Shown one piece after another: positions 1 to 7,532 of a DNA stretch of 31,145 bases. Each line of letters starts with the position of its first letter. Position 1 is the first letter of the stretch. Below the pieces are notes generated by a model that had not been told where the DNA came from, searched no databases, and saw only the letters and a program-made list of their open reading frames with translations. The DNA lies in assembly GCA_004551905.1 (NCBI GenBank), contig SFPL01000020.1:1-31145 (forward strand), given 5' to 3'. The translations under genes and the position numbers were made by a program. The DNA is from Lentisphaeraceae bacterium (GTDB taxonomy: Bacteria; Verrucomicrobiota; Kiritimatiellia; RFP12; UBA1067).

Positions 1-40
1 AGAGTTAGGTCTCTGGACCCCAAAGAGCCTCGTCGCCGCA

Positions 41-73
41 GGCCCGTCTTGGGAGGCCTTCCCTTGACGGGCC
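41..73. terminator. Possible terminator or intergenic hairpin
   Basis: An interrupted inverted repeat: GGCCCGTC (41-48) pairs with GACGGGCC (66-73). A TT/TT internal loop follows, then GGGA (51-54) pairs with TCCC (60-63) around a 5-nt loop. No T-tract follows on the + strand, so it is a weak intrinsic-terminator candidate. A second, weaker hairpin (ACCAGGC 80-86 with GCCCGGT 92-98, one mismatch) lies just downstream. Both sit between the window edge and the first promoter and could end an upstream transcript. Confidence 0.3.
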
Positions 74-170
74 GTTCTTACCAGGCACTATGCCCGGTGA
101 ACAGTAGGGTAGTCTACCAAAATCCGATTAGACAAGACCCCTGCGGAATACGAATCACGCGCACCATATA

Positions 171-181
171 TGGTATAATAC
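171..181 (+). promoter_or_regulatory. Extended -10 promoter of the first beta-galactosidase gene
   Basis: TGGTATAATAC with TATAAT at 174-179, followed by GCGGC. Seven close copies of this element occur elsewhere in the window, each in front of a gene. There is no TTGACA-like box 16-18 bp upstream, as expected for an extended -10 promoter. Placing the last base of the hexamer at -7 predicts transcription start at about 186, one base before the ATG at 187. Confidence 0.8.
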
Positions 182-186
182 GCGGC

Positions 187-3100
187 ATGAGAGAAATTGA
201 CGACAGAATGTTTACCACTGGTCGGCGCGGTTTTCTCGCTGTCGCCGCGGTCTGCGGATTGCTGGCGTCCGCTGACGCGGCGGAGTGGGAGGATCCGGCG
301 GTCAATTCGATTGGAAGGCTTCCGCCGCGCACCTGGTCGGTGCCGCTGGCGAGGGAATCCGACGCCTTCACCGACAAGCTCGAGTATCCGTCGCCGTTCG
401 TGAAGTCGCTGAACGGCGTCTGGCGGCTTTCCTGGACTGGCGATCCCGCGCTCCGCGTGAAGGACTTTTGGCGCGAGGACTTCGACGACCGCGCCTGGCA
501 CAGGGTACGCGTCCCCGGCTGCCTCGAGCTCCAGGGTTTCGGCTCGCCTGGCTACGTCAACTGGCGCTATCCTTTCTCGCTCGAGTTCCCGAAGATCGTG
601 GAGGGGCGCGACTGGCGCGACCCGGCCACGAACACGGTTCCGCGCATCCTCGACCGCGACACGGAGCGTCCCAACTACAACCCGGTCGCCAGCTACCGCA
701 CCGCGTTCACGCTGCCGGCGGAATGGGAAGGGCGTCGGACGATCCTCCGCTTCGACGGCGCCGCCTCTGCCTACTACGTCTGGGTCAACGGCAGAAAGGT
801 CGGCTACGCCGAGGACTCCAAGCTGCCGAGCGAGTTCGACGTCACCGGCTTCGTCCGCGGCGGCGGACGCGCCAACGTGCTGGCGGTGGAGGTGTACCGC
901 TGGTGCGACGGCAGCTACCTCGAGGACCAGGACATGTTCCGCTTCTCCGGCATCTTCCGCGACGTCGCGATCTGGTCGATGCCGAATGACGGCATCTGGG
1001 ACTTCGTCGTCAGGACGGAATTTGGCGACGGCTACAAGTCGGCGACAATTTCTGTTGAGGGCATCGATGGAGAATGTCGCGCAGATTTGTTTGATGCGGA
1101 CGGAAAACGTGTCGCGAGCCTAACCACCAAACCATCCAACCACCCAACCGCTAAACTGTCCTTCCCGCGCCTCTGGTCCGCCGAGGATCCGTATCTCTAC
1201 ACTCTCGTTGTCAGGAAGGGCGACGACATCCGCGCGCGGCGGATCGGATTCAAGGAGCAGCGCGTCGACGGCAACCGCCTGCTCGTCAACGGCAGGGCGG
1301 TGAAACTGAAGGGCGTCAACCGCCACGAGCACTCGCCCGATCACGGCCGCTCGGTCACGCTTGAGGAGATGGTGGCCGACATCGAGCTCATGAAGCGCTC
1401 CAACATCGACACCGTGCGCACCTGCCACTATCCCGACGACCGCCGCTGGTACGACCTCTGCGACCGCTACGGCGTCTACGTGATCGCCGAGGCGAACATC
1501 GAGGGGCACGAGTCCTACGTCTACTGGCCGGACAAGGGCCTGGGCGCGTTTCCGATTTGGGATCATTCGATCGTCGAGCGCAACGTGCGGCAGGTCGGTT
1601 TCCTTCGCAACCATCCGTCGGTGACCATCTGGTCCATGGGCAACGAGACTGGCCACGGCGACTGCTTCCGCCACGCGCTCGCGGCGGTGAAGGCGCTCGA
1701 CCCCTCGCGCCCGACCCACTGGGAATGCGGCAACCAGGACGCCGACATCGACTCGCGCATGTATCCGCCGGTCTGGTGGCTCGAAGAGCGTGGGCGCTTC
1801 GGTGACGGACTTGCCGACGTCATGCCCGGACGCGACGAAAACGACCGGCAGGACCAGACCGCGCTCAAGCCGATGATCATGTGCGAGTATGCGCACGCGA
1901 TGGGCAACGCCGTCGGCGACCTGAAGGAGTATTGGGACGTCGTCTACCGCTACGATTCGCTCGTCGGCGGCTGCATCTGGGACTGGATCGACCAGTCGCT
2001 CTGGAAGTCCACCGGGCGCGTCGATCCCAAGACCGGCCGCCCCGAGCGCTACCTCGCCTACGGCGGCGACTGGGACGAAGAGCCGAACGACGGCCCGTTC
2101 TGCTGCAACGGACTTGTCGGCGCCGACCGCCGGCCGACCGCCAAGCTCTATGAAGTGGCGCACGTCTACCGTGGCATTGCGGTCTCCGCCGAGCCGGAGT
2201 CCGCGGCGAAGGGCGTCTTTCGGCTTTGGAACCGCTACGGTTTCACCGGCGCGGACAAGTTCGACGGCCGCTGGGAATTGCTGGCCGACGGAGTGCAGGT
2301 TGCCGCGGGACGCTTTCAGCCGCCGTCAGTAGCGCCGCTTGCCGTCGGCGAGCTCGTCCTCGCCGATGTCGCGAAGGCGGTTTCGTCCGCTCCGGCCGGC
2401 AAGGAGCTGGCCGTCAACCTGGAGTTCAGCCTGAAGGACGACGCCATCTGGGCGAAGCGGGGCTGGAAGGTCGCCCGCGACCAGATTCCAGTTGCCGAGC
2501 GCCCCTGGCTTTCCGCCGCGCTCGCGGACAATCCACCTGCTGCGGACAAGGCGGCGGTGAAGGATCTGGGCGCGGAGGTCGTGGTCGAGGCCGGCTCCAC
2601 CCGGGCCGTCTTTTCTCGCCGGACCGGCACGCTCTCGAAACTTACGATGGATGGCGTCAATGTGCTGGGCGATGTCGACGGCGTCGTCGCCGGTCCGCGC
2701 CTCACCTGCGCGCGCGCCTTCACCGATAACGACCACTGGATGCGCGGCGCGGTGCAGTACGATAACCGCCGCGAAGGGAATTTCTTCTCCAAGGGGCTTG
2801 CCCAGCTTTCCTACCATGCGCGGCCGCTGAAGTGCGAAGGCGGCAGGGTGATGTCAGTCGTCGAGGTGACCGGCGCCAAGAGCGCTGGGTTTGTCCACGA
2901 GACGCTGTGGTCGTTCCGTCCCGACGGTTCGATCCTCGTGGACAACCTCGTCAAGCCCCGCGGCGACATGCCGAAGGCGCTGCCGCGGATCGGCCTTTCG
3001 TTCCGGCTTGACTCTGCGCTGGAGCGGATGGAGTGGTACGGCCGCGGACCCGGCGACAACTACGTCGACCGCTGCTCAGGCTCGTTCCTCGGCGTCTGGA

Positions 3101-3480
3101 AGTCGACCGTGTCCGAGCAGTTCGTCGACTATGCGCGACCGCAGGCGTGCGGCGGCAAGAGCGCGGTCAGGTGGGTGAGGTTTGTTGGCGAGGGCGGGAA
3201 GGGCGTCGAGTTCGCCGCGTCCGAGCCGATGTTCGTCGCCGCGCTCCACTACACCTGGGAAGACCTCGACTTTGCGCGGCATCGCGCGGGCGAGAAGCGC
3301 CACCGCACGCCGCTCGTTCCGCGTCCGGAAGTCTGCGTCGACCTCGATGTCCGGCAGACCGGGCTCGGCGGCAGCAGCTGCGGTCCACATCCGCTCGAGA
3401 AGAACATCTTCGACCCGCGCAAGGAAGTCCGCTGGACGCTTGAAATCCGTCCCGCCGCCTGGAAGCAGACAGCCAAATGA
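187..3480 (+). CDS. lacZ: LacZ-type GH2 beta-galactosidase, predicted Tat-exported
   Basis: The 1097-residue protein has the layout of large LacZ enzymes: jelly-roll sugar-binding domain, immunoglobulin-like domain, TIM barrel, second beta domain and C-terminal beta-galactosidase small-chain domain. The acid/base glutamate is E487 in WSMGNETGHGD and the nucleophile is E567 in MCEYAHAMGN, matching E. coli E461 and E537. It should hydrolyse terminal beta-galactosides. The N-terminus carries GRRGFLAVAAVCGLL followed by ADAA, a twin-arginine-like motif plus hydrophobic stretch, so export of a folded enzyme to the periplasm is inferred. The frame is open back to position 49, but the promoter at 171-181 rules that region out as coding. 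ATG 187 would be leaderless; ATG 208 (MFTTGRRG) is the alternative and gives a more typical signal peptide. An octamer microrepeat interrupts the coding sequence at 1122-1153. The gene appears monocistronic. Confidence 0.9.
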   Translation: MREIDDRMFTTGRRGFLAVAAVCGLLASADAAEWEDPAVNSIGRLPPRTWSVPLARESDAFTDKLEYPSPFVKSLNGVWRLSWTGDPALRVKDFWREDFDDRAWHRVRVPGCLELQGFGSPGYVNWRYPFSLEFPKIVEGRDWRDPATNTVPRILDRDTERPNYNPVASYRTAFTLPAEWEGRRTILRFDGAASAYYVWVNGRKVGYAEDSKLPSEFDVTGFVRGGGRANVLAVEVYRWCDGSYLEDQDMFRFSGIFRDVAIWSMPNDGIWDFVVRTEFGDGYKSATISVEGIDGECRADLFDADGKRVASLTTKPSNHPTAKLSFPRLWSAEDPYLYTLVVRKGDDIRARRIGFKEQRVDGNRLLVNGRAVKLKGVNRHEHSPDHGRSVTLEEMVADIELMKRSNIDTVRTCHYPDDRRWYDLCDRYGVYVIAEANIEGHESYVYWPDKGLGAFPIWDHSIVERNVRQVGFLRNHPSVTIWSMGNETGHGDCFRHALAAVKALDPSRPTHWECGNQDADIDSRMYPPVWWLEERGRFGDGLADVMPGRDENDRQDQTALKPMIMCEYAHAMGNAVGDLKEYWDVVYRYDSLVGGCIWDWIDQSLWKSTGRVDPKTGRPERYLAYGGDWDEEPNDGPFCCNGLVGADRRPTAKLYEVAHVYRGIAVSAEPESAAKGVFRLWNRYGFTGADKFDGRWELLADGVQVAAGRFQPPSVAPLAVGELVLADVAKAVSSAPAGKELAVNLEFSLKDDAIWAKRGWKVARDQIPVAERPWLSAALADNPPAADKAAVKDLGAEVVVEAGSTRAVFSRRTGTLSKLTMDGVNVLGDVDGVVAGPRLTCARAFTDNDHWMRGAVQYDNRREGNFFSKGLAQLSYHARPLKCEGGRVMSVVEVTGAKSAGFVHETLWSFRPDGSILVDNLVKPRGDMPKALPRIGLSFRLDSALERMEWYGRGPGDNYVDRCSGSFLGVWKSTVSEQFVDYARPQACGGKSAVRWVRFVGEGGKGVEFAASEPMFVAALHYTWEDLDFARHRAGEKRHRTPLVPRPEVCVDLDVRQTGLGGSSCGPHPLEKNIFDPRKEVRWTLEIRPAAWKQTAK
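1122..1153 (+). repeat. Degenerate tandem octamer array inside the beta-galactosidase gene
   Basis: Four consecutive octamers: AACCACCA, AACCATCC, AACCACCC, AACCGCTA. They read in frame as residues about 312-323 (LTTKPSNHPTAK), between the first beta domains. The composition (A and C only on this strand for about 28 bases) contrasts sharply with the surrounding codons. It looks like a tolerated in-frame insertion in a surface loop. Confidence 0.7.
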
Positions 3481-3495
3481 AAACTCCATGGCGTC

Positions 3496-3511
3496 GGCCG
3501 TAGGAACCGAC
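3496..3511 (+). repeat. Copy 1 of a GGCCGTAGGA intergenic element
   Basis: GGCCGTAGGAACCGAC lies in the 75-bp gap after the beta-galactosidase gene. A 14/16 match, GGCCGTAGGAGGCGAC, lies at 31042-31057 in the gap after mraY. Two dispersed intergenic copies, each about 15-45 bp beyond a stop codon, suggest a repeat family. The G7 (3513-3519) and G6 (3528-3533) runs follow directly. Confidence 0.45.
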
Positions 3512-3540
3512 TGGGGGGGTTGATTGCGGGGGGCGATATG

Positions 3541-3551
3541 TGGTAAAATAC
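3541..3551 (+). promoter_or_regulatory. Extended -10 promoter of the ACT-thrC operon
   Basis: TGGTAAAATAC, a one-base variant of the recurring TGGTATAATAC, with the hexamer TAAAAT at 3544-3549. A partial -35 (TTGATT, 3520-3525) is 18 bp upstream, between two G-runs. Predicted transcription start is about 3556, the A of the ATG itself, so the mRNA should be leaderless. Confidence 0.8.
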
Positions 3552-3555
3552 TCGT

Positions 3556-3996
3556 ATGCAAATTAGACAAATATCTATATATCTCCAGAACCAGCCGGGG
3601 CAGCTCAGCCAGATCTGCCGTGCGCTGGCCGACGCTGGCATCAACATCGCGACGCTTTCGCTCGCCGACACCAGCGATTTCGGCATCGTTCGGATGATTG
3701 TCGACGACCATGAGCGCGCCAAGGACGTGCTCGCCGCGGCGGGTTATGTGGCCAACGTGTCCGAGGTGGTCGCCGTCTGCGTGCCCGACCGTCCCGGCGG
3801 CATGGCCGGCGTGATGCAGGTTCTCGACCGCGCCGGCGTCGACATCGAGTACAGCTACGCCTTCGCCTTCCACAAGGGCGAGAAGGCGGTGCTGGTGTTC
3901 CGGTTCGACGACAACGCCGCCGCCACCAAGGCGCTGGCCGACGCCGGCTACATGACGCTGAACGAGGAGGAGGCGGTCGCCTCCGCCGCGCAGTAG
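3556..3996 (+). CDS. Tandem ACT-domain protein
   Basis: A 146-residue protein made of two ACT domains, about 1-70 and 71-140. The first begins at once with the usual strand and turn (MQIRQISIYLQNQPGQLSQI); the second begins around VVAVCVPDRPGGMAGVMQVL. ACT domains bind amino acids and control enzymes allosterically. Stand-alone tandem ACT proteins of this size are common but mostly unassigned. It is the first gene of a nine-gene run and lies 9 bp upstream of thrC, so sensing an aspartate-family amino acid is a reasonable inference but not shown. The start is well fixed because residue 1 aligns with the start of the domain. That puts the ATG at the predicted transcription start with no room for a ribosome-binding site. 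The 5' end is AT-rich compared with the rest of the gene. Confidence 0.85.
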   Translation: MQIRQISIYLQNQPGQLSQICRALADAGINIATLSLADTSDFGIVRMIVDDHERAKDVLAAAGYVANVSEVVAVCVPDRPGGMAGVMQVLDRAGVDIEYSYAFAFHKGEKAVLVFRFDDNAAATKALADAGYMTLNEEEAVASAAQ

Positions 3997-4005
3997 CTTT
4001 CGGCC

Positions 4006-5418
4006 ATGTCGGTTTCCTACATTTCAACGCGTACCGGCGAGCAGGCGTCCGGCGTCGAGACCGTCTTCCGCGGGCTCGCGCGCGACGGCGGGCTGTATCT
4101 GCCAGTCGGCGTCGGCGAGATCGCCGGCATCCGCTCCGCAGACACGTTGCGCAGGGCAGAGGAGTTGGTGCTCGCGGAGTTCTTCGGCGACATGCCCGAG
4201 GGCGTCCGCAACGACGCCGTGGAGCGGCTCCTCTCGCGCTTCCCCGCCGCCGACCCGGTGCCGATCGTCGAAAAGGGCGCGCTCCATTTCCTCGAGCTCT
4301 TCCATGGCCGCACCGGCGCGTTCAAGGACGTGGCCCTGTCGATGCTACCGGTCTTCATGCGCCACGCCGCCGCGGGGCGGCGCGTGCTGGTGCTGACGGC
4401 GACGAGCGGCGACACCGGCTCCGCGGCGATGCAGGGCTTCGCCGGCGTGGACGGCACCGAGATCGCGGTCTTCTATCCGGCCGAGGGAACTTCGCGGGTG
4501 CAGCGTCTCCAGATGGTGACGCCGTCCGAGCCCAACGTCCACGCAGTCGGCATCCGCGGCAACTTCGACGACGCCCAGACGGCGGTGAAGCGAATCTTCG
4601 CCGACCCGGCGATCGCGGCCGAGGCCGCGGCGCACGGGGTGACGCTCTCGAGCGCCAACTCGATCAACACCGGCCGGCTGGTGCCGCAGGTGGCGTACTA
4701 CGCGCTCGCCGGCGCGCGGCTTGGGCGCGAGTTCGACGTGGTGGTGCCGTCCGGCAACTTCGGCAACATCCTCGCCGCCTGGTACGCGAAGCGAGTCGGC
4801 GCTCCGATTAGGCGGCTTGTCGTGGCCTCGAACGTGAACGACGTCCTCGCGCGCTTCGTGAAGACGGGCGTCTACGAGCCGGGGCCGGACTTCACGGTCA
4901 CCAACTCGCCGTCGATGGACATCCGCATTTCGTCCAACGTCGAGCGGCTTTTGTGGGAGCTCAACTTCGAGGGCGACGCTGCGGCGGCCTGCGCGGCGAC
5001 GGCGCGGCTGATGTCCGATCTCAAGGAGAAGGGCCGATACGAGCTTTCCGCCGTGGCGAAGGCACGGCTCCTTGCCGAGTTCGGGGGGGGCGTCGCGACG
5101 CCGGAGGAGACGGAATCCGAGATGCGTCGCCTGCGCGACGAGGATGGGTATCTCGTCGATCCGCACACCGCGGTCGGCTCGTTCGTGGCGCGGCGGCTCG
5201 GATATCCGCGGGACGGCGTCCCCTGCATCGTCGCCGCGACTGCCACGCCCTACAAGTTCCCCGAGACCTGCCGCCGCGCCTACGGCGAGGACGTGCTCGT
5301 CGACCCGCCGCAGTCCGTGGCCGGGCTCGAGCGGCTGCCGGTGGCGCAGAAGCGCATCTGCGACGTTGGCGAGATGGACGCGGTGGTGCGCGAGCTGATT
5401 GAAGGGCGGGTGGCATGA
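4006..5418 (+). CDS. thrC: Threonine synthase
   Basis: A 470-residue PLP enzyme converting O-phospho-L-homoserine to L-threonine. The N-terminus (SYISTRTGEQASGVETVFRG) and the PLP-lysine motif HGRTGAFKDVALSMLP (K107) are typical of the E. coli-type family. TATSGDTGSAAMQGF and VVPSGNFGNILAAWYA are the phosphate- and substrate-binding loops. Length is normal for the family. The start codon follows the ACT gene by 9 bp, and the stop overlaps the next gene as ATGA, so the three are very likely co-transcribed from the promoter at 3541-3551. A run of eight G (5083-5090, read as GGG) lies in the second half of the gene and could be a slippage site. Confidence 0.93.
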   Translation: MSVSYISTRTGEQASGVETVFRGLARDGGLYLPVGVGEIAGIRSADTLRRAEELVLAEFFGDMPEGVRNDAVERLLSRFPAADPVPIVEKGALHFLELFHGRTGAFKDVALSMLPVFMRHAAAGRRVLVLTATSGDTGSAAMQGFAGVDGTEIAVFYPAEGTSRVQRLQMVTPSEPNVHAVGIRGNFDDAQTAVKRIFADPAIAAEAAAHGVTLSSANSINTGRLVPQVAYYALAGARLGREFDVVVPSGNFGNILAAWYAKRVGAPIRRLVVASNVNDVLARFVKTGVYEPGPDFTVTNSPSMDIRISSNVERLLWELNFEGDAAAACAATARLMSDLKEKGRYELSAVAKARLLAEFGGGVATPEETESEMRRLRDEDGYLVDPHTAVGSFVARRLGYPRDGVPCIVAATATPYKFPETCRRAYGEDVLVDPPQSVAGLERLPVAQKRICDVGEMDAVVRELIEGRVA

Positions 5419-6881
5419 ACGCTTTTCGGTCGACGCTTGCGGCCGCGGCGCTTTCCGCGGCGCTTTCCGCGGGGGCGAGCCCAGTGTGGGTGCAGGGCGA
5501 GACGCTTGCGCCCGGGGTGGTGACGATGACCGCGCGGGTCGAGACGCCGCGAAAGATCAGATTCTTCGCGGTCAAGGTGGATCTGAAGATGGCGGACATC
5601 GGGTTCGTCGCCACCGGGCGCGCGAGCGGCTGGGGGCGTCCACTTGACGAGGCGCCGACGCTCTACGACGGCCGCGGCGAGAAGATCGAGCCGGCCGATG
5701 TGCGCACCCGGCGCGAGACGCCGGCGGAGTTCCTCCAGAAAGGCGGCAAGGGCACGCTCTTCGCGTTTGCGACGCGCGCGACGCGTCATCCGTATTCCGG
5801 CGACTTCGCGGACCCGAGGGGGCTTTTCGTCGCCAACGGAGTGATCGTGAGCAACTCCAAGCGCGGGCGCGGTCCGGTATTTGCAGTGCGTCGAAACGGC
5901 GAGCTGGAGATAGCCGATCGCATCATGCCTGCAGAGGTGCCGGACCTGCTCTTCGCGCAGACGGGAGACGTGGTGATTCGCCGCGACGGGCGCGACGTGG
6001 TCTCGCCCGAGCGCCGCAATGTCGCACCGTGCCTCGCGGTCGGGCTTTCGGAGGACCGGAAGCAGTTTTTCGTGGTCACGGCCGACGACGGCGAGCGGAT
6101 CGCCGGCGGGACCGGCGCCGACTACCACGACATGAACGACGCGCTTGAAACCCTCGGCGCATCGGACGCGATCAGCTTTGAGCACGGCGGTGCGATCGGG
6201 ATCTTTGCGGCGGGGAAGGACGGCACGACGCGGCAGCTCAACCAGCTCGGCACGAAGCCTAACGCCTCGCGCGTGGTTTCGTGCCTTGGGGTGACGCTGG
6301 GCAGGCCGAGGAGCGTGGACGAGCCGCCGCTCAGGGTGAACCCTGCGCAAGTGAAGGGGTCGCTCGTGATGCCGAAGGTGACGTCGATGAAGGGGCGTGA
6401 CCGTGGCTCGGAGCTGACGCTGGGAATGCAGGCGAAGGCGCAGCTCAAGGGAGACCTTCCGCGCATCAAGCGGCCGGTGCTCAGCGTCTCGGCGCTGTTC
6501 GAGATCGATGGTCTCTGGCGCAGCTACGACGTGGTGCTGACCGACCAGAAGACAACGCACGGGGTGAACATAAACCCCGACCAGACGCCGGCGGGCGTGT
6601 CCACCTGGCAGCCGGAGGTGACGCTGAAGGACTGGCGTACGCCGGTGTTCGGGCACGCGAAGCGCGGGCTCTTCACGGGCTGCGGGATACCGTCGTCGTC
6701 GGCCAAGCTCATCGCGTGGCGGCTGGAGTTGTGGCAGAACGGCGGATTGGTGGCGACGAACGAATCGGATCAGCGGCAGCTCAAGAAGCTGGGCGTGCCG
6801 GAGGACTGGCACGTGAAGGGCAAGTACGCCGGCAAGATTACCTACCGCTGGCCGCCGCCGCCGGACAAGGACAAGAAGTAG
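5415..6881 (+). CDS. Secreted phosphodiester-glycosidase-like (NAGPA/DUF2233) protein
   Basis: A 488-residue protein with a signal peptide (MNAFRSTLAAAALSAALSAGAS). The middle (about 130-270) resembles the phosphodiester glycosidase family that includes the mammalian uncovering enzyme: ANGVIVSNSK near the start, PCLAVGLSEDRKQFFVVTADD, then ALETLGASDAISFEHGGAIG. In the family the last segment usually reads like LDGGGSS; here it is FEHGGAIG (E256-H257-G258-G259), so the conserved Asp and Ser are changed. The C-terminal 200 residues (about 290-488) form a beta-rich domain that I do not recognise. The protein is probably periplasmic or surface-exposed. It starts inside the thrC stop codon (ATGA overlap) and is followed after 3 bp by the SurA-like gene. 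Enzymatic activity is uncertain. Confidence 0.6.
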   Translation: MNAFRSTLAAAALSAALSAGASPVWVQGETLAPGVVTMTARVETPRKIRFFAVKVDLKMADIGFVATGRASGWGRPLDEAPTLYDGRGEKIEPADVRTRRETPAEFLQKGGKGTLFAFATRATRHPYSGDFADPRGLFVANGVIVSNSKRGRGPVFAVRRNGELEIADRIMPAEVPDLLFAQTGDVVIRRDGRDVVSPERRNVAPCLAVGLSEDRKQFFVVTADDGERIAGGTGADYHDMNDALETLGASDAISFEHGGAIGIFAAGKDGTTRQLNQLGTKPNASRVVSCLGVTLGRPRSVDEPPLRVNPAQVKGSLVMPKVTSMKGRDRGSELTLGMQAKAQLKGDLPRIKRPVLSVSALFEIDGLWRSYDVVLTDQKTTHGVNINPDQTPAGVSTWQPEVTLKDWRTPVFGHAKRGLFTGCGIPSSSAKLIAWRLELWQNGGLVATNESDQRQLKKLGVPEDWHVKGKYAGKITYRWPPPPDKDKK

Positions 6882-6884
6882 CAG

Positions 6885-7514
6885 ATGAAACTCAAGACAG
6901 CTGTCGTGAACGGGGCGGAGATTTCCGCTGAGGCGGTCGAGTTCGAACTCGAGCGGTTGGTGAGGTTTTATTCGGCGCACGGCGCGTCGGCCGAGGAGGT
7001 GCGCGGGTGCCTGGGCCTGCTGCGCGAGAAGGCGCTCGAACAGGCGATCGGCGCAAAGCTGCTCCTGGACCGCTCGGCGGAGCTGGACATACCGGTGACC
7101 GCGGCGGACGTGGACGCCGAGGTGGAGCGGGTGGTCGCGCAGATCGGCGGGCGCGAGGCGTACCTCGCGGCGCTGAAGGCGCAGGGGGTGAGCGAGGATG
7201 GCTTCCGCCGCGAGCTCGAGAAGGGCGCGAAGGTGAACAAGCTCGTCGAGCAGGCGTGCGCGTCGGTGGCGGAGCCGACCGACGCCGAGATCGCCGCCTT
7301 CTTCGAGTCGCGCCGCGACGCGTACGCGAAGGAGAACCGCACGCTGGTGGACGCGCACGACGAGATCCGGGACCTGCTGCGGCACGATGCGCGGGGCAAG
7401 GCGATGGACGCGTTCGTAGCGGAGCTGAAGGCGGCGGCGAAGATCGAGTACAAGACGGTAGACTCGCCGCACCACGAGCACGGCTGCTCCTGCGGCTGCG
7501 GCCACCACCACTGA
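6885..7514 (+). CDS. SurA/NifM-like chaperone domain protein lacking the PPIase domain, Cys/His-rich tail
   Basis: A 209-residue protein with the helical N-terminal domain typical of SurA, PrsA and NifM chaperones (about 5-135): VNGAEISAEAVEFELERL, LREKALEQAIGAKLLLDRSAE, then DAEVERVVAQIGG. Next come EPTDAEIAAFFESRRDAY and the closing helices DEIRDLLRHDARGKAMDAFVAE. In family members a parvulin PPIase domain of roughly 90 residues sits between these two segments; here it is absent. There is no signal peptide, so a cytoplasmic location is inferred. The last 14 residues, HHEHGCSCGCGHHH, form a likely metal-binding tail reminiscent of SlyD. It could be a holdase chaperone or a metal-handling protein. 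The gene sits in the thrC-lpxA-dnaX run with 3-bp and 18-bp gaps. Confidence 0.65.
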   Translation: MKLKTAVVNGAEISAEAVEFELERLVRFYSAHGASAEEVRGCLGLLREKALEQAIGAKLLLDRSAELDIPVTAADVDAEVERVVAQIGGREAYLAALKAQGVSEDGFRRELEKGAKVNKLVEQACASVAEPTDAEIAAFFESRRDAYAKENRTLVDAHDEIRDLLRHDARGKAMDAFVAELKAAAKIEYKTVDSPHHEHGCSCGCGHHH

Positions 7515-7532
7515 GGCGGCGGGAAGGACGAA

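Noticed and set aside
49..186. N-terminal extension of the first beta-galactosidase
   Set aside because: It would make the promoter at 171-181 coding and place 46 non-homologous residues before the signal peptide. ATG 187 or 208 fits better.
3477..3503. Eight-codon frame (MKTPWRRP) overlapping the first beta-galactosidase stop as ATGA
   Set aside because: Too short to support as a gene, and it runs into the GGCCGTAGGA element. The ATGA arises simply from the stop context.
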